NCBI RefSeq assembly: GCF_017377875.1
Contig: NZ_CP070975.1
Location: 3,162,001-3,226,000 of the forward strand
Direction: 5' to 3'
Length of the DNA stretch: 64,000 nt
Source: Alcaligenes sp. SORT26
Lineage (GTDB): Bacteria > Pseudomonadota > Gammaproteobacteria > Burkholderiales > Burkholderiaceae_B
Below, in pieces: positions 52,092 to 61,032 of the stretch (within the stretch, counting starts at the first letter, position 1; the number at the start of each line of letters is the position of its first letter). Both the position numbers and the translations under genes were made by a program. Below the pieces are notes generated by a model, which was given only the letters and a program-made list of their open reading frames with translations, did no database searches and was not told the DNA's origin.

Positions 52092-52796
52092 ATGGCTTCT
52101 TCTGACTCTTCCCTTTCTGGTCGCTTGGCGCAGTTGCGTCAACGCATCGAACAGGCTTGCTTGCAGGCCGGCCGCCCTGCTGATGCGGTGGCTCTTTTAC
52201 CGGTAAGCAAAACCTTTCCTGTGCCCGTGCTGGCTCAAGCCCTGGATTTGGGCTTGTCACGAATGGGCGAGAACAAGGTTCAGGAGATTCGGGACAAGCA
52301 GGCAGAGCTGGCCGATCGCGCGGTGCAGTGGGTGATGATAGGCCATCTGCAGAGCAATAAGGCTAAAGACATCGCACGCTTAGCCAGCGAAGTGCAGTCT
52401 TTGGACCGTTTATCGCTGGCTCAGGCTCTGGATCGAAGCCTGCAAACAGAGCAGCGCAGCCTGGATGTACTGATTCAAGTCAAAACGTCGCCCGAGCCCA
52501 GCAAGTTTGGTTTGGCCCCGGACGAGTTGCCTGCTTTTATGCAGTCTTTGCGTTCACTGGATACCTTGAAAGTACGTGGGCTAATGACAATGGCCGTCAA
52601 TAGCGACGACCCTCAGGCCGTACGCGCCTGTTTTGTCCAGTTGCGCCAATGGCGAGATCGTCTGGTCGAGCTGGGCTACGAGCAGGTGCAAGGCCTGTCC
52701 ATGGGCATGAGCGGGGATTTCGAGCTGGCGATTCAGGAAGGTTCTACCGAAGTGCGGGTGGGTTCGGCTCTGTTTGGCGCACGCGATTATCGTTAA
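52092..52796 (+). CDS. yggS: YggS/PLPBP pyridoxal-phosphate homeostasis protein
   Basis: A 234-residue alanine-racemase-N fold protein. The PLP Lys is in LLPVSKTFP, and the family C-terminal motif SMGMSGDFELAIQEGSTEVRVGSALFG (in part) binds the phosphate. It has no enzymatic activity but balances vitamin B6 and amino-acid pools. ATG 52092 is used; a GTG at 52080 is in frame and the ribosome-binding site is weak. It is divergent from glutamate dehydrogenase. Confidence 0.93.
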   Translation: MASSDSSLSGRLAQLRQRIEQACLQAGRPADAVALLPVSKTFPVPVLAQALDLGLSRMGENKVQEIRDKQAELADRAVQWVMIGHLQSNKAKDIARLASEVQSLDRLSLAQALDRSLQTEQRSLDVLIQVKTSPEPSKFGLAPDELPAFMQSLRSLDTLKVRGLMTMAVNSDDPQAVRACFVQLRQWRDRLVELGYEQVQGLSMGMSGDFELAIQEGSTEVRVGSALFGARDYR

Positions 52797-52855
52797 TCGA
52801 TATCAGCATCGTTACTAATGCCCTGCGCACGGCTGTCCGCGCATAATGTCTCTGC

Positions 52856-52908
52856 GCATCCCGGACGGGATGCTTAACACTTAAAAAGAATAGCGCCAAA
52901 AGCGCTAT
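52856..52908 (+). repeat. Two hairpins in the second Bug gene leader
   Basis: First stem GCATCCC / GGGATGC (52856-52873, 4-base loop). Second stem ATAGCGC / GCGCTAT (52890-52908, 5-base loop). The second ends about 22 bases before the start codon. The first may terminate yggS, although its T-run is poor. Confidence 0.5.
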
Positions 52909-52930
52909 CTGCACGCATGGAGGAGACATC

Positions 52931-53899
52931 ATGCATTGGAAGAACTTTGGAGCCGGTGTGCTGTTGCTAAGCGCCAGCCTGACAGGGACGGCGATGGCAG
53001 CAGACTGGCCCCAGTCTGCCGTGACTTGGGTAGTGCCTTATCCCGCAGGGGGCGGTTCAGATGTGATTGCCCGACTGGTCGCCAAACAATTGGAAAGCAG
53101 CCTGGGCCAGACGCTGATTGTGGAAAACAAGCCGGGGGCGGCCACCATTATTGGTGCAACCTACGTCAGCAATGCCAAGCCGGATGGCTATACCGTAGGA
53201 ACGGCTGATTCAGGTACGTTGGCGTTCAACTCCTCCCTGTACAGCAAGCTGCAATACGATCCGGCGGCCTTCACGTATGTTGGCGGTCTGGCTCGTTTTC
53301 CCCTGATGCTGGCGGTGCCACAAGAGTCTCCGTACAAGACGGTGGCAGATTTGCTGGAAGCCGCGCGTAAACAGCCTGAAAAGCTGACGTCTTCGTCCGC
53401 TGGCAGTGGCTCCCCACACCATCTGGCACTGGAAATGTTCAAGCAGCGCACGGACACCAAGATCGTGCATGTGCCCTACAAGGGTGCCGCCCCTGCGATT
53501 CAGGATTTGTTAGGTGGTCAGGTGGATATGTCCTTTGTGGACTCCGCGGCAGCACTGTCCAACATCAAGGCAGGCAAACTGCGGGTGCTAGCCGTTGCCA
53601 CGCCTGAGCGCAGTGGCTTGCTGCCTGACGTGCCCACCATGGCCGAAGCGGGTATCGCCGACTTCTACGCCTACGCTTGGCAGGGCATCGTGGGGCCACC
53701 CAAGATGGATGAGGCTGCTCGTCAACGCTTGAGCCAGGATTTGATGCAGGCCCTGAAAACGCCTGAGCTGGCCCAGCGGATCCGCGATATGGGCGTAGAA
53801 CCCATGCCCATGACGCCCGATGAATTCCAGGCCTACGCTCAGCGTGAACGCGCTGAATGGGCCACGGTTATCGAGCGTGCCGGTATCCGTATGGATTGA
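52931..53899 (+). CDS. Bug-family tripartite tricarboxylate transporter receptor
   Basis: A 322-residue periplasmic receptor with signal peptide at 1-23 (ending TAMAAD). The Bug motif VPYPAGGGSDVIARLVAKQLE, then VENKPGAATIIGATYV, is diagnostic. Like the first Bug gene it has no TctAB partner nearby. ATG 52931 follows GGAGGAGACATC, a very strong site. It converges on a Crp/Fnr gene with a hairpin between them. Confidence 0.93.
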   Translation: MHWKNFGAGVLLLSASLTGTAMAADWPQSAVTWVVPYPAGGGSDVIARLVAKQLESSLGQTLIVENKPGAATIIGATYVSNAKPDGYTVGTADSGTLAFNSSLYSKLQYDPAAFTYVGGLARFPLMLAVPQESPYKTVADLLEAARKQPEKLTSSSAGSGSPHHLALEMFKQRTDTKIVHVPYKGAAPAIQDLLGGQVDMSFVDSAAALSNIKAGKLRVLAVATPERSGLLPDVPTMAEAGIADFYAYAWQGIVGPPKMDEAARQRLSQDLMQALKTPELAQRIRDMGVEPMPMTPDEFQAYAQRERAEWATVIERAGIRMD

Positions 53900-53904
53900 T
53901 GTTG

Positions 53905-53926
53905 ATGCGGCCCACAGTGGCCGCAT
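53905..53926. terminator. Hairpin between convergent Bug and Crp/Fnr genes
   Basis: Eight-base arms ATGCGGCC / GGCCGCAT with a 6-base loop lie in the 29 bases between the two stops. There is little T-run, so termination is likely but not certain. Confidence 0.5.
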
Positions 53927-53928
53927 AA

Positions 53929-54615
53929 TCAGGCGGCATACTCATCGCCGTAGCGTTTCAGGCCGTCCAGGTCTACAACCTGGACGCCACCATACTTGAT
54001 CAGCAGCAAGCCCTCGTTTTCAAGCTGGCGCAATGCCTGGTTGGCACGCTGGCGCGAGACGCGGGCCAGATAGCCAATTTCTTCTTGGGTAATGTCCAGG
54101 CGCAGACCTTTTCCGGGGTAGAGCAGCGGGTTGAACAGCTCTGCCAGACAACGTGCCACGCGGGCATCGGGCGTAGACAGGCTGTTGTACTCGGCCTTGC
54201 CGATAAATTGCGCCACACGTTCATTGAGCTGATGCAGGAGGTAGCGGTTGAATGCAATGCTCTGGTCCAGCAAGTCGTTAAAACTATGCGCGGGCAGTCG
54301 GGCCACCTGGCTGTCGCGCAAGGCGACAACATCGTATTTACGTTCCTCGTTCTTGAGCAAGGAGCCTTCGCCAATCCAGCCACCGGCGGGTACGCCGGTC
54401 ATGGAGGCAATCTTGCCTTCGGAATTTCCTACCGACACTTTGAGCAAACCTGACAGCACGCCAATCCAGGCGGTGGCGCGCTCTCCCTTGCGTTCCACAA
54501 TGGCGCCAGCCTCGTACTCAGTGACCAAAGTATCGCGCCGGACACGCTCTTGCAGCTCCGGTGTCAACAGGCGAAACCAGGCGGCTCGCTCGGATAAAGC
54601 ATCTACAACATGCAT
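53929..54615 (-). CDS. Crp/Fnr family transcriptional regulator
   Basis: A 228-residue regulator. The cyclic-nucleotide-type sensor domain is about residues 20-125 (TPELQERVRRDTLVTEYEAG at its start) and the Crp-type HTH is at about 150-215 (ITQEEIGYLARVSRQRANQALRQLE, in part). No Cys cluster for an Fe-S centre is present, so it is not an Fnr oxygen sensor. ATG 54615 is used with GAGGG upstream; ATG 54648 is also in frame. It is divergent from the CoA-ligase/ABC cluster and may control it. Confidence 0.9.
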   Translation of the reverse strand: MHVVDALSERAAWFRLLTPELQERVRRDTLVTEYEAGAIVERKGERATAWIGVLSGLLKVSVGNSEGKIASMTGVPAGGWIGEGSLLKNEERKYDVVALRDSQVARLPAHSFNDLLDQSIAFNRYLLHQLNERVAQFIGKAEYNSLSTPDARVARCLAELFNPLLYPGKGLRLDITQEEIGYLARVSRQRANQALRQLENEGLLLIKYGGVQVVDLDGLKRYGDEYAA

Positions 54616-54790
54616 GAGGATTAACCCTCGATAAAGGTCGAATGTCATGTCCGTGACAATCTTCGGGACGGGCAGCCGATAACTTGATTAATAACAGGCT
54701 GCAAATAGCGTGAGGGCATCAAGTTCGCCTTCGGTCTCAATCATAAGCAGCCTCCTGGACCATAACAAGCCGGGAAAATTCGGAGGAGAC

Positions 54791-56758
54791 ATGGTTGTGC
54801 GGATGGATAAAGAGCAGGTAGCGGGTTTACCCGGCACCTTCCCAGCCTGGATAGAACACCATGCCCAGGTGCGCGGCAGCAATATCGCCATGCGCGAAAA
54901 AGACCTGGGAATCTGGCAGACCTGGACGTGGCGGGAGCTGGCTGAACAGGCCGAGCAACTGGCTGCGGGCCTGGCCGGGCTGGGTGTCAAAGACGGACAG
55001 CACGTTGCGGTGATCGGTGAGAACCGCCCGCGTTTGTATCTTGCCATGATGGCGGCCCAAATGCTGGGCGCTGTCCCTGTGCCCTTGTATCAGGATGCCG
55101 TGGCCCAGGAAATGTTGCACGTTTTGCTGGATGCCAGCATCCGTGTGGCCGTGGTCGAAGATCAGGAGCAGGTCGACAAGCTGCTGGAAGTCTGGGACCA
55201 GTGCCCCGACCTGGATGCGCTGATTTACGACGACCCACGCGGTCTGCGCAATTACCAGTACGAGCAATTGCAGTTCATCGAACAAGTTATGGAGCAGGGG
55301 CGCTTGCAACTAGCGCGTGATCCGGACTATGTCCGTCGTATCTGGAAAGCGATTACGCCTGACCATGCGGCCGCCATGTTCTATACCTCCGGCACCACCG
55401 GCAAACCCAAAGGTGTCGTGCTGACGCATGCGGCTTTGGTGGATCGTGGCCTGGCCATTCAGGAACTGGAATCGCTGACCGATGCCGAGGAAGTGCTGGC
55501 CTATCTGCCGCCTGCCTGGATTGGGCAGAACATGTTTTCCTACACCCAGTTTCTGGTCACGGGTTTTACGGTGAATCACCCCGAGTCGCCCGAAACCGTG
55601 TCCATCGATTTGCACGACATTGGCCCAACGTACTATTTTGCCCCTCCCCGCGTGCTGGAAGGCTTGCTGACGCAGGTCACCATTCGCATGGAAGATGCGG
55701 GTGCCTTGAAGCGTGCCCTGTTCAAGCGCTGCATGGCCTTGGCAAACCGGGTTGGCGTCAAGATTCTGGACAAGAGCCCCGGCGTGGGCCTGTGGGATCG
55801 CCTTTGCTACGCCATGGGCAATGCCCTGATTTATGGCCCTTTGCGCAATGCACTGGGAATGAGTCGGGTGCGGGTAGCCTACACGGCAGGTGAAGCGATT
55901 GGCCCTGATCTGTTCACGTTTTACCGCTCGATCGGCATCAACTTGAAGCAGTTGTACGGCGGCACTGAAACTTCCGTGTTCGTATGTGTGCAGCAAGATG
56001 GTCATGTGCGTCCTGACACGGTTGGCCCACCTGTACGAGGCGTGGAAATCCGTGTGGCCGATAACGGTGAAATTCAGGTGCGTAGCCCTGGCCTGTTCAA
56101 AGAGTATTACCGCAACCCCGAGTCCACCGCCGAGTCCTTTACCGAGGACGGTTGGTATCACACGGGTGATGCCGGTTATCTGGACACCGATGGTCAGTTA
56201 AAGATCATCGACCGGGCCAAGGACGTGGGCAAGCTGGCTGATGGCTCCTTGTTTGCACCCAAGTACATCGAAAACAAGCTCAAGTTCTTCCCCTTCGTCA
56301 AAGAAGCCGTGGCGTTTGGCGATGGCCAGGAAGAAGTGTGCGCCTTTATCAATATTGATCTGGAAGCCGTGGGCAACTGGGCCGAGCGTCGCAACCTGCC
56401 CTATGCCGGTTACACCGACCTGGCAGGCAAGCCCGAGGTCTACGCCTTGATTCGCGATTGCGTGGCACAGGTCAACGAAGATCTGGCGTCCGATCCCAAG
56501 CTGGCTGGTTCGCGCATCAATGCCTTCCTGATTCTGCACAAAGAGCTGGACCCCGATGACGATGAACTGACCCGTACCCGCAAAGTACGTCGCGGCTTTA
56601 TCGCACAGAAGTACAAGGTGCTGGTCGATGCCTTGTTCAGCGGCTTGGACAGACAGTTTGTGGAGACTGAAGTGAAGTTTGAGGATGGGCGCAGCGGTCG
56701 CATCTCGGCAGACCTGCACATTGAGCGCATGACAGACGTAGCAGCAAGGAGCGCATGA
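54791..56758 (+). CDS. Long AMP-dependent acyl-CoA ligase (FadD15-like)
   Basis: A 655-residue adenylate-forming enzyme of the long-chain acyl-CoA synthetase type. The P-loop YTSGTTGKPKGV is at about residue 200; EDGWYHTGDAGYLDTDGQL, then RAKDVGKLADGSLFAPKYIE, near 460-500 are typical of the long form. ATG 54791 follows GGAGGAGAC. The stop overlaps the next ABC ATPase gene (ATGA). It is the first gene of a seven-gene cluster with an importer and a second ligase, so it probably activates an acid brought in by that importer. The acid is not identified. Confidence 0.9.
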   Translation: MVVRMDKEQVAGLPGTFPAWIEHHAQVRGSNIAMREKDLGIWQTWTWRELAEQAEQLAAGLAGLGVKDGQHVAVIGENRPRLYLAMMAAQMLGAVPVPLYQDAVAQEMLHVLLDASIRVAVVEDQEQVDKLLEVWDQCPDLDALIYDDPRGLRNYQYEQLQFIEQVMEQGRLQLARDPDYVRRIWKAITPDHAAAMFYTSGTTGKPKGVVLTHAALVDRGLAIQELESLTDAEEVLAYLPPAWIGQNMFSYTQFLVTGFTVNHPESPETVSIDLHDIGPTYYFAPPRVLEGLLTQVTIRMEDAGALKRALFKRCMALANRVGVKILDKSPGVGLWDRLCYAMGNALIYGPLRNALGMSRVRVAYTAGEAIGPDLFTFYRSIGINLKQLYGGTETSVFVCVQQDGHVRPDTVGPPVRGVEIRVADNGEIQVRSPGLFKEYYRNPESTAESFTEDGWYHTGDAGYLDTDGQLKIIDRAKDVGKLADGSLFAPKYIENKLKFFPFVKEAVAFGDGQEEVCAFINIDLEAVGNWAERRNLPYAGYTDLAGKPEVYALIRDCVAQVNEDLASDPKLAGSRINAFLILHKELDPDDDELTRTRKVRRGFIAQKYKVLVDALFSGLDRQFVETEVKFEDGRSGRISADLHIERMTDVAARSA

Positions 56759-57558
56759 TGACTGAGGCGCAAACGCCGGGCCGTCGCATTGGCCCTGTAG
56801 TACTGGATTTGAAGAATATTTCGCTGTCCTTTGGTGGTGTGAAAGCCTTGACCGATATCTCGTTCAACATTCGTGAACACGAGATCCGCTCCATCATCGG
56901 CCCGAACGGGGCAGGCAAAAGCTCCATGCTGAACGTCATCAACGGCGTGTATGCACCACAACAAGGCGAGATTGTCTTGCGGGACCAGAGTTATGCACGC
57001 ATGAACTCGCGTCACACGGCAGAGCAGGGCATTGCCCGTACCTTCCAGAACCTGGCGCTGTTCAAGGGCATGAGTGTGCTGGACAACATCATGACCGGCC
57101 GCAATCTGCACATGAAAAGCGGGGTGTTTGCCCAGGCTTTCCGACTGGGCGGGGCCGAGCGTGAAGAGATTCGCAACCGTGAATACGTGGAAGGCATTAT
57201 CGACTTCCTGGAGATTCAGGCCTACCGCAAAACGCCGGTAGGACGTCTGCCTTACGGCCTGCAAAAACGGGTTGACCTGGGTCGGGCGCTGGCGATGCAA
57301 CCGAGCATTCTGCTGCTGGACGAGCCCATGGCGGGCATGAACATCGAAGAAAAGCAGGATATGTGTCGCTTCATTCTGGATGTGAACGAAGAGTACGGCA
57401 CCACGATTGTTTTGATTGAACACGATATGGGCGTAGTCATGGACATTTCGGACCGCGTGGTGGTCCTGGACTATGGCAAGAAAATTGGTGACGGGGTTCC
57501 TGACGAAGTACGACAAAACCCGGACGTCATCCGCGCCTATCTTGGCGCTGGCCATTGA
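56755..57558 (+). CDS. livG: Branched-chain-type ABC transporter ATPase (LivG)
   Basis: A 267-residue ATPase. Walker A GPNGAGKS is at 49-56, the LivG-type signature is LPYGLQKRVDLGRALAMQP and Walker B is ILLLDEPMAGMN; the switch His is in LIEHDMG. The signature without LSGG is normal for LivG. Coupled to the ligase upstream by a four-base overlap and 11 bases before livH. Confidence 0.92.
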   Translation: MMTEAQTPGRRIGPVVLDLKNISLSFGGVKALTDISFNIREHEIRSIIGPNGAGKSSMLNVINGVYAPQQGEIVLRDQSYARMNSRHTAEQGIARTFQNLALFKGMSVLDNIMTGRNLHMKSGVFAQAFRLGGAEREEIRNREYVEGIIDFLEIQAYRKTPVGRLPYGLQKRVDLGRALAMQPSILLLDEPMAGMNIEEKQDMCRFILDVNEEYGTTIVLIEHDMGVVMDISDRVVVLDYGKKIGDGVPDEVRQNPDVIRAYLGAGH

Positions 57559-57569
57559 GGGGAACGGAC

Positions 57570-58499
57570 ATGGCATTTTTTCTTGAAACTTTGCTGGGCG
57601 GGCTGATGAGCGGGATGTTGTACGCCCTGGTCGCGCTGGGCTTTGTCCTGATCTTCAAAGCATCGGGTGTCTTTAACTTTGCACAGGGCGCAATGGTGCT
57701 GGTGGCCGCACTGGCCATGGCCCGTCTGTCTCAGTGGATTCCGCAGTTGCTGGGCATGGAGCCTGGCATTTTAGGCAATGTGCTGGCTTTCATTGTCTCG
57801 GCCATCTTGATGTTTGTGCTGGCTGTCGTGATTGAGCGCTGGGTGCTGCGTTATCTGGTCAACCAGGAAGGCACAACCTTGCTGATGGCCACCATCGGTA
57901 TCAGCTATCTGCTCGATGGCCTGGGCCAGATCGTGTTTGGCAGCTCCGTGTATTCCATTGATGTGGGCATGCCCAAAGACCCGGCTTTCATTCTGGAATC
58001 CGTGTTTGAAGGCGGTGTGCTGGTCAGCCTGGAAGACTTGAGCTCGGCGGTGGTTGCTGCCTTGCTGGTGGCTGCCCTGGCCATGTTTTTCCAATACACC
58101 AGCGTAGGTCGTGCCCTGCGTGCGGTGGCGGACGATCACCAGGCAGCGCAATCCATTGGTATTCCCCTGAACCGTATCTGGGTCGTGGTCTGGACCGTGG
58201 CTGGTTTGGTGGCTCTGGTGGCGGGCATTATCTGGGGCTCCAAGTATGGAGTGCAGTTCACCCTGTCTACTGCAGCGCTGCGCGCCTTGCCGGTGGTGAT
58301 TCTGGGTGGTCTGACATCGGTGCCTGGTGCCATTGTGGGCGGCCTGATTATCGGTGTAGGCGAGAAGGTGTCCGAGGTGTATCTGGGCCCTTATGTAGGT
58401 GGCGGCATCGAGATCTGGTTTGCTTATGTGCTGGCCCTGGTGTTCTTGCTGTTCCGACCTCAAGGTCTGTTCGGCGAGAAGATTATTGATCGCGTCTGA
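57570..58499 (+). CDS. livH: Branched-chain-type ABC permease (LivH)
   Basis: A 309-residue permease with about eight helices. LivH features include GGLMSGMLYALVALGFVLIFKASGVFNFAQG at the start (in part) and the cytoplasmic loop GRALRAVADDHQAAQSIGIPL. It partners LivM. ATG 57570 has GAGGGGAACGGAC upstream; the longer frame from 57555 is less likely. Confidence 0.92.
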   Translation: MAFFLETLLGGLMSGMLYALVALGFVLIFKASGVFNFAQGAMVLVAALAMARLSQWIPQLLGMEPGILGNVLAFIVSAILMFVLAVVIERWVLRYLVNQEGTTLLMATIGISYLLDGLGQIVFGSSVYSIDVGMPKDPAFILESVFEGGVLVSLEDLSSAVVAALLVAALAMFFQYTSVGRALRAVADDHQAAQSIGIPLNRIWVVVWTVAGLVALVAGIIWGSKYGVQFTLSTAALRALPVVILGGLTSVPGAIVGGLIIGVGEKVSEVYLGPYVGGGIEIWFAYVLALVFLLFRPQGLFGEKIIDRV

Positions 58500-58511
58500 G
58501 GTGGAGTCGAT

Positions 58512-59576
58512 ATGATTTACCGCGAAAATGGTCAGTTCAAAAGCAGCTATCGGGCTGACCAGCAGATTTTTCCCATCCGCCAGGATCGCTATGTGGTGTT
58601 GGGCTTGTTGCTGGTGGCATTCCTGCTGGTGCCAGCCATGGCATCCAACTACTTCCTGCAAGCCATTCTGATCCCCTTTCTGATCCTGTCCTTGGCAGCG
58701 ATTGGCCTGAACATTCTGGTGGGTTATTGCGGCCAGATTTCCATTGGTTCGGGCGCCTTTATGGCTGTGGGTGCCTACGCCGCCTGGAACTTTGGTGTCC
58801 GTATTCCGGAACTGCCACTGGTCTTGCAGATCCTGCTGGGCGGCGTCTTCGCTACTTTGGTGGGTGTGGCCTTCGGTATCCCCAGTTTGCGTATTCGGGG
58901 TCTGTACCTGGCTGTTACGACGCTGGCCGCACAGTTCTTTGTGGATTGGGCTTTCCTGCGTATCGCCTTTTTCACCAACTATTCGCCATCGGGCAACGTG
59001 TCCGTGCCTGCCTTGAGCGCCTTCGGTCTGCCTGTTCAGACTCCCATGCAAAAGTACTTGTTTGTGCTGCTGTTTGTGGTGGTGTTCGCGCTCCTGGCCA
59101 AGAATCTGGTGCGTGGTGCAATTGGGCGTCAATGGATGGCGATTCGTGACATGGACGTGGCGGCTGAGGTGATTGGTATTCGTCCGGTCTACGCCAAGCT
59201 CACCGCCTTTGCCGTCAGCTCTTTCATCATCGGTGTGGCTGGTGCTTTGTGGGCCTTTGTACACCTGGGTTCCTGGGAACCGCTGGCCTTTGACTTGAAC
59301 CGTTCCTTGCAGTTGCTGTTCATCGTCATCATCGGTGGTCTGGGCTCGATTGTGGGCAGCTTCTTTGGTGCCGCTTTCATGGTCTTGCTGCCCGTGTTCC
59401 TGACGAACGTGCCGCACTGGTTTGGCGTGTCGATTGGCGTGGATACCGCCTCGCACATTGAACACATGGTGTTCGGTGCCCTGATCGTATTTTTCTTGAT
59501 TGTGGAGCCGCACGGTTTGGCTCGACTCTGGAGTATTGGTAAGGAAAAGCTGCGTTTGTGGCCCTTCCCCCATTAA
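58512..59576 (+). CDS. livM: Branched-chain-type ABC permease (LivM)
   Basis: A 354-residue permease. The LivM motif LNILVGYCGQISIGSGAFMAVGAYA (in part: GYCGQISIGSGAFMAVGAY) and the loop GRQWMAIRDMDVAAEVIGI are clear, and about ten helices are present. It begins 12 bases after livH and forms the permease heterodimer. The N-terminal ~30 residues are polar, as in some family members. Confidence 0.92.
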   Translation: MIYRENGQFKSSYRADQQIFPIRQDRYVVLGLLLVAFLLVPAMASNYFLQAILIPFLILSLAAIGLNILVGYCGQISIGSGAFMAVGAYAAWNFGVRIPELPLVLQILLGGVFATLVGVAFGIPSLRIRGLYLAVTTLAAQFFVDWAFLRIAFFTNYSPSGNVSVPALSAFGLPVQTPMQKYLFVLLFVVVFALLAKNLVRGAIGRQWMAIRDMDVAAEVIGIRPVYAKLTAFAVSSFIIGVAGALWAFVHLGSWEPLAFDLNRSLQLLFIVIIGGLGSIVGSFFGAAFMVLLPVFLTNVPHWFGVSIGVDTASHIEHMVFGALIVFFLIVEPHGLARLWSIGKEKLRLWPFPH

Positions 59577-59662
59577 TAGCAGGTAGGCAGTTCATTACAA
59601 AAACAGCCCCACCAATCGGGATGGGGTACTTAGACAAATGGTACTTATCGGAGGACCAGGAG

Positions 59663-60982
59663 ATGACAACACGACTGAAACGCGCTGTGCTCGGCTTGAG
59701 TGCTTGCGCTGCAATGTTGACCATGAGCACAGCCGCTTTGGCAGCCGAGGAACAGTACATTCCCCTGCTGACCTACCGCACCGGCTCCTTTGCCCCACTG
59801 GGTATCCCATGGGCGGACGGCAAGCTGGACTATCTGGCTTTGGTCAATGAACGTGACGGCGGTGTCAATGGCGTCAAGCTGGTGTACGAGGAGTGTGAAA
59901 CCGCGTATGCCACCGACCGTGGTGTCGAGTGCTACGAGCGCATGAAAGGCAAGAACGGGGGCGCTTCGGGCTTTGATACCCAGTCCACAGGCATTACCTT
60001 CGCACTGACTGACAAGGCCTTTGTCGATGGCGTGACCATTGAAACCATGGGCTACGGTCTGTCTCACTCGGCTAACGGCGCGGTGTTCGAGTGGAACTTC
60101 CCGCTGCTGGGCACCTACTGGACCGCTGCTGACGTCATGATCCAGGACATCGCCAAGCAAGTGGGCGAGGACAAGCTTAAAGATCAGCGCATTGCTCTGG
60201 TCTACCACGACTCGCCTTACGGTAAAGAACCTATCGCCCTGTTGCAGGCACGTGCCAAAGAGCAAGGCTTCAAGCTGGATCTGTACCCTGTGACCGCTCC
60301 TGGTGTGGAACAAAAATCCACCTGGCTGCAAGTGCGTAAAAACCGTCCTGACTTCGTCTTGCTGTGGAGCGCCGGGATCATGACGCCTACCGCCATTCGT
60401 GAAGCACAGGCCGTGGGTTACCCACGCGAGAAGATCTATGGCATCTGGTGGGCAGCGTCCGAGAGCGATGTGGTCGATCTGGGCCAGACCGCCAAGGGCT
60501 ACAAGGGCATCACCATTCACAACAGTGCTGGCGATGGCCCGGTGCATGACGCCGTGCGCGATCTGCATGCCAAAGGCAAAGGGGCTGAAAACCGCGACAA
60601 GCACGTCGGTTCCTTGGCACACACCCGCGGCATGATGATCTCCATGATGCAGGTAGAAGCCATTCGCACCGCACAAGAGAAGTTTGGCAAGGGCAAGCAA
60701 ATGACGCCTGAGCAAGTGCGCTGGGGCTTTGAGAACCTGGACCTGGACGAAGCACGTCTGAAAGAGCTGGGCTTTGAGGGCATCATGCGTCCCGTCAAGA
60801 CCTCTTGCAGCAACCACATGGGTGATGACTGGGCACGTATTGTGCAGTGGGACGGCAACAAGTTTGAAGTCGTATCTGACTGGTATCAGTCCGACAAGAA
60901 CTTCGTTGATCCATTAGTCAAAGAAATGTCGGCCAAGTACGCCGCTGAGAAGAAAATTACGCCTCGCACCTGCGAAGGCTAA
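59663..60982 (+). CDS. Branched-chain-type ABC substrate-binding protein
   Basis: A 439-residue periplasmic receptor with signal peptide at 1-27 (ending ALAAEE). It has the type I fold of the LivJ/AmiC group. The N-terminal segment YIPLLTYRTGSFAPLGIPWADG and the EECETAYATDRGVECYERM block are like receptors for aromatic acids and amides rather than leucine, but this is not firm. ATG 59663 has GGAGGACCAGGAG upstream. A hairpin follows its stop before livF. Confidence 0.88.
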   Translation: MTTRLKRAVLGLSACAAMLTMSTAALAAEEQYIPLLTYRTGSFAPLGIPWADGKLDYLALVNERDGGVNGVKLVYEECETAYATDRGVECYERMKGKNGGASGFDTQSTGITFALTDKAFVDGVTIETMGYGLSHSANGAVFEWNFPLLGTYWTAADVMIQDIAKQVGEDKLKDQRIALVYHDSPYGKEPIALLQARAKEQGFKLDLYPVTAPGVEQKSTWLQVRKNRPDFVLLWSAGIMTPTAIREAQAVGYPREKIYGIWWAASESDVVDLGQTAKGYKGITIHNSAGDGPVHDAVRDLHAKGKGAENRDKHVGSLAHTRGMMISMMQVEAIRTAQEKFGKGKQMTPEQVRWGFENLDLDEARLKELGFEGIMRPVKTSCSNHMGDDWARIVQWDGNKFEVVSDWYQSDKNFVDPLVKEMSAKYAAEKKITPRTCEG

Positions 60983-60990
60983 ACCCAGGC

Positions 60991-61010
60991 GCCCAGGGTT
61001 CGCCCTGGGC
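60991..61010 (+). repeat. Hairpin with TTCG tetraloop after the Liv receptor
   Basis: Perfect 8-base arms GCCCAGGG / CCCTGGGC enclose TTCG, an unusually stable loop, nine bases after the stop. It sits before livF and likely stabilises the receptor mRNA. Confidence 0.7.
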
Positions 61011-61032
61011 ACTGCATTGCGTGGGGAAGATT

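Noticed and set aside
57771-59573. A 600-codon open frame on the minus strand
   Set aside because: It is antisense to livH and livM, rich in His and Gln, with no recognisable domain; a shadow of the real genes.
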